A DNA stretch of 64,000 bases from a bacterium (lineage in GTDB: Bacteria > Planctomycetota > Planctomycetia > Kolteriales > Kolteriaceae), in NCBI GenBank assembly GCA_019748235.1, contig JAIEPU010000090.1, positions 1 through 64,000 on the forward strand, written 5' to 3'. How positions within the stretch are numbered: position 1 is the stretch's first letter; every line of letters begins with the position of its first letter. The notes under the pieces were generated by a model that saw only the letters and a program-made list of their open reading frames with translations, did no database searches and was not told where the DNA came from. Shown here piece after piece: positions 62,389 through 64,000 of this stretch. Position numbers and translations under genes: made by a program.

Positions 62389-63216
62389 TCAGAACGGATA
62401 GAACCAGATGGGTTGCGGTTGGTTGATCGGCGGTACAAGCTTTGATGCTCGCTCTGGTCTTCTTAGATGCCACTGGCCACCATCGCAGTCAAAGAGCTCG
62501 ACCGTGCCGATGAGCATCCCGCGAGGGAGGTCATCACAATTGATATCCGTGATGCGATATTTCTTCATCCATTTTGACTCGTCTTGCTCGGAGTACCGGC
62601 CTTTGCTGGCATAGATGAAGATCCGCCCTCGAACCTTGGTCGGTCCGGATCGGTATTCGATTCGCTTGATTTCCCGCATGATGGCCTCAGCATGGGGCTG
62701 TCGAATACTCAGAGCACGCTGGGCCTCATAGAACCCCAATGAGTGTCGAATCACAGCCAACTTTTGGCTGTCATCACCAACTAACTTAAGTAACTCTTTG
62801 AGCCAGGTCACGATTTTGTTCGGCTCACCCGGCGGTCGATTCTCCTCAACCAGCTTGGCTAACTTCCGAGAATAGGGGAGACCGTTGATACACCGGAAGC
62901 CGACGAACCTCGCACACGCTTCCTTGAATTCGTCGAACTGTTTACCCTTCAACTCGATAGGAGGAGCAAGTTGCCAGCCCGTGCCGATCGCACGGAATAC
63001 GACATCCCGTCGAGTAGTGACTTCCTCGATGTCGAAGGACTCCCAGAGGAAGAATCGTCGTGGTCGACCCACACCGACAATGAGGAAGACGCGGCCATCC
63101 GCCTCTTGAACATTAGATCGGCGAGTGTGGATGCTTAGCCGAGTCTCGCCGAATGGCGGGTTAGAGATCGGCAAACCCTCGTTCTGAACGTTGTGGTACT
63201 GGACGTAGAAATTCAT
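62389..63216 (-). CDS. ASCH-domain protein with an N-terminal PUA/EVE-like region
   Basis: About 275 residues from ATG 63216 (MNFYVQYHN). The C-terminal third is an ASCH domain: RALSIRQPHAEAIMREIKRI, EYRSGPTKVRGRIFIYASKG, and LPRGMLIGTVELFDC. The N-terminal part (VFLIVGVGRPRRFFLWESF, later GTGWQLAPPIELKG) resembles a second PUA-type fold found beside SNF2 helicases. PUA-superfamily domains bind RNA or modified DNA bases; in defence islands they are thought to sense modified nucleic acid. It diverges from the SNF2 helicase gene across 142 bp, so shared control is likely. Specificity is unknown. Confidence 0.82.
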   Translation of the reverse strand: MNFYVQYHNVQNEGLPISNPPFGETRLSIHTRRSNVQEADGRVFLIVGVGRPRRFFLWESFDIEEVTTRRDVVFRAIGTGWQLAPPIELKGKQFDEFKEACARFVGFRCINGLPYSRKLAKLVEENRPPGEPNKIVTWLKELLKLVGDDSQKLAVIRHSLGFYEAQRALSIRQPHAEAIMREIKRIEYRSGPTKVRGRIFIYASKGRYSEQDESKWMKKYRITDINCDDLPRGMLIGTVELFDCDGGQWHLRRPERASKLVPPINQPQPIWFYPF

Positions 63217-63358
63217 TTTAATGCATCCACGTCGACTCGATTGGTCCATGCGTCGCCCCCAACATTTGGCGAACGGAATTGAATGAATACCGGAAAGTCG
63301 TCGAGTAAACTATCGCGAACGGAAGACGCCACCAAATCGAAATGATATCTGAACGGAT

Positions 63359-64000
63359 ATGCTCAAACTCGAAGACTTGAAACCAGGCCTCTCCCTCACG
63401 GGGCTTGAACCGTCAATTGTCTCGACCTTGACAGCAGTCGTCCCCATCGCGGATGGCTCTGTCCAAGTCATTTACCGTATGCCAGACGGCTCCTTAAAGG
63501 AACGTCTCCTCGGTCGAGACGACGAGCCAAACGTCAGCGAAGCGGTTGCCGAGCGACCATGGTCTTTCGACGGCGATGGTGCAGCGTTCCAACTCACGTG
63601 CGAAGCCAAGCGGATCGACCTGGCGTTTCTCTTCGATCCGATGATGGCGGTCCACACTTCCAATGTCGATCCGCTCCCGCATCAAATCACAGCAGTCTAT
63701 GAGTCGATGCTGCCACGCACCCCGCTGAGGTTTGTCCTCGCTGATGATCCAGGTGCCGGCAAAACCATCATGGCGGGCCTTTACATTCGGGAGCTCATCC
63801 TCAGAGCGGACGCACGTCGCATTTTGATCGTTGCCCCCGGAAGTCTCGTCGAGCAGTGGCGGGATGAGCTCTTCGAGAAGTTCGGGCTTGAGTTCCGCGT
63901 CTTCTCCCCCGTTCTCGAGCAAAACTCGCCGAGCGGCAATCCGTTCGAAGACCAGCATCAGTTGGTGGTGCGGCTTGATCAGCTTTCCCGCAACGAGGAC
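63359..64000 (+). CDS. SNF2-family helicase (DrmD-like), 3' truncated by the window end
   Basis: The frame is open from ATG 63359 to the last base, giving 214 residues. [15 protein letters not shown] and [18 protein letters not shown] form the N-terminal domain usual for this helicase group; then [15 protein letters not shown] (Q-like motif), Walker [21 protein letters not shown], motif Ia [13 protein letters not shown], and [11 protein letters not shown]. This group occurs as DrmD in class 1 DISARM and in clusters with DUF1156 methyltransferases and DUF499 ATPases. Which system this is depends on genes beyond the window. Confidence 0.88.
   Translation, partial: MLKLEDLKPGLSLTGLEPSIVSTLTAVVPIADGSVQVIYRMPDGSLKERLLGRDDEPNVSEAVAERPWSFDGDGAAFQLTCEAKRIDLAFLFDPMMAVHTSNVDPLPHQITAVYESMLPRTPLRFVLADDPGAGKTIMAGLYIRELILRADARRILIVAPGSLVEQWRDELFEKFGLEFRVFSPVLEQNSPSGNPFEDQHQLVVRLDQLSRNED

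Larger units (their letters stand above)
51549..64000. mobile_element. Integrative genomic island at tRNA-Arg with defence cargo (left part)
   Basis: Left boundary at the tRNA-Arg 3' end; the right boundary is beyond the window. The mobility module is an integrase, winged-helix protein, short family-A DNA polymerase, a 217-residue unknown and an AlpA-like factor, all leftward, followed by a repeat array. Cargo is a 295-residue unknown, a reverse transcriptase-nitrilase, an ASCH-domain protein and a SNF2 helicase. No transfer (relaxase or type IV secretion) genes are seen in the part available, so self-transfer cannot be judged. Confidence 0.8.

Noticed and set aside
1-64000. CRISPR arrays, rRNA genes, insertion sequences with transposases
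   Set aside because: Looked for on both strands; no regularly spaced identical repeats of CRISPR type, no rRNA signatures and no transposase frames were found. The aatttatccgc copies are too short and too far apart for CRISPR.

Overview
The window reads as a chromosomal segment of a planctomycete (Planctomycetota, probably class Planctomycetia; the genus cannot be fixed by eye). The pointers are a 1011-residue PVC-type dehydrogenase with HEAT repeats and a C-terminal CxxCH haem site, a planctomycete-style HU protein (MAKAASSKPLTKSQV start), secreted carboxypeptidase-regulatory-domain proteins, a PEP-CTERM-like exported repeat protein, and many short, loosely packed operons separated by long gene-free stretches.

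Region 1 (1-17.4 kb) is housekeeping and envelope: a truncated P5C/aldehyde dehydrogenase, a SUKH-like protein, an NfeD-FloA flotillin operon, a FlgM-like small protein, a TIM-barrel isomerase convergent with a GT39-type glycosyltransferase, a Tex protein enlarged by a charged insert and a long basic tail, tRNA-Cys with a strong terminator, the PEP-CTERM-like protein, and two membrane proteins. Region 2 (15.6-22.1 kb) is a complete tripartite export module: a TolC/NodT-type outer membrane factor diverging from marR-macA-macB, with a consensus promoter placed so that the marR message would be leaderless. Region 3 (22.2-27.6 kb) holds a secreted repeat protein translationally coupled to a TlpA-like thioredoxin, convergent with a sterol-desaturase-family enzyme.

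Region 4 (28.0-38.8 kb) is a divergent regulon around a CarH/LitR-like MerR regulator. Leftwards run the regulator, a PQQ-propeller protein, a DUF3253-UvsE fusion, DUF2177 and an FAD oxidoreductase. Rightwards run an FAD oxidoreductase, DUF1365, two cyclopropane-fatty-acid-synthase-family methyltransferases (the second broken by an in-frame TAA) and DUF1295. The gene set matches known light/B12-responsive membrane-lipid and DNA-repair clusters, but the regulator lacks the histidines expected for cobalamin binding and light switching. ACGTT repeats flank both promoters.

Region 5 (38.8-51.0 kb) is mixed core: a membrane protein, HU, a LarA-like protein, a FlgG-like rod protein, a HAD phosphatase, a candidate ~80-nt sRNA upstream of csrA, a histone-deacetylase-family enzyme, a DUF5522 protein, the PVC-type dehydrogenase and an M48 peptidase.

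Region 6 (51.5 kb to the end) is an integrated island at the 3' end of tRNA-Arg(TCG). Its integrase reading frame runs antisense through the tRNA into the chromosome. The mobility and replication module (integrase, winged-helix protein, short family-A DNA polymerase, a 217-residue unknown, an AlpA-like factor and an array of aatttatccgc repeats) is followed by cargo: a 295-residue unknown, a 1284-residue reverse transcriptase-nitrilase (UG1/DRT type 1 architecture), an ASCH/PUA-like protein, and the start of a DrmD-like SNF2 helicase. The right end of the island lies outside the window.
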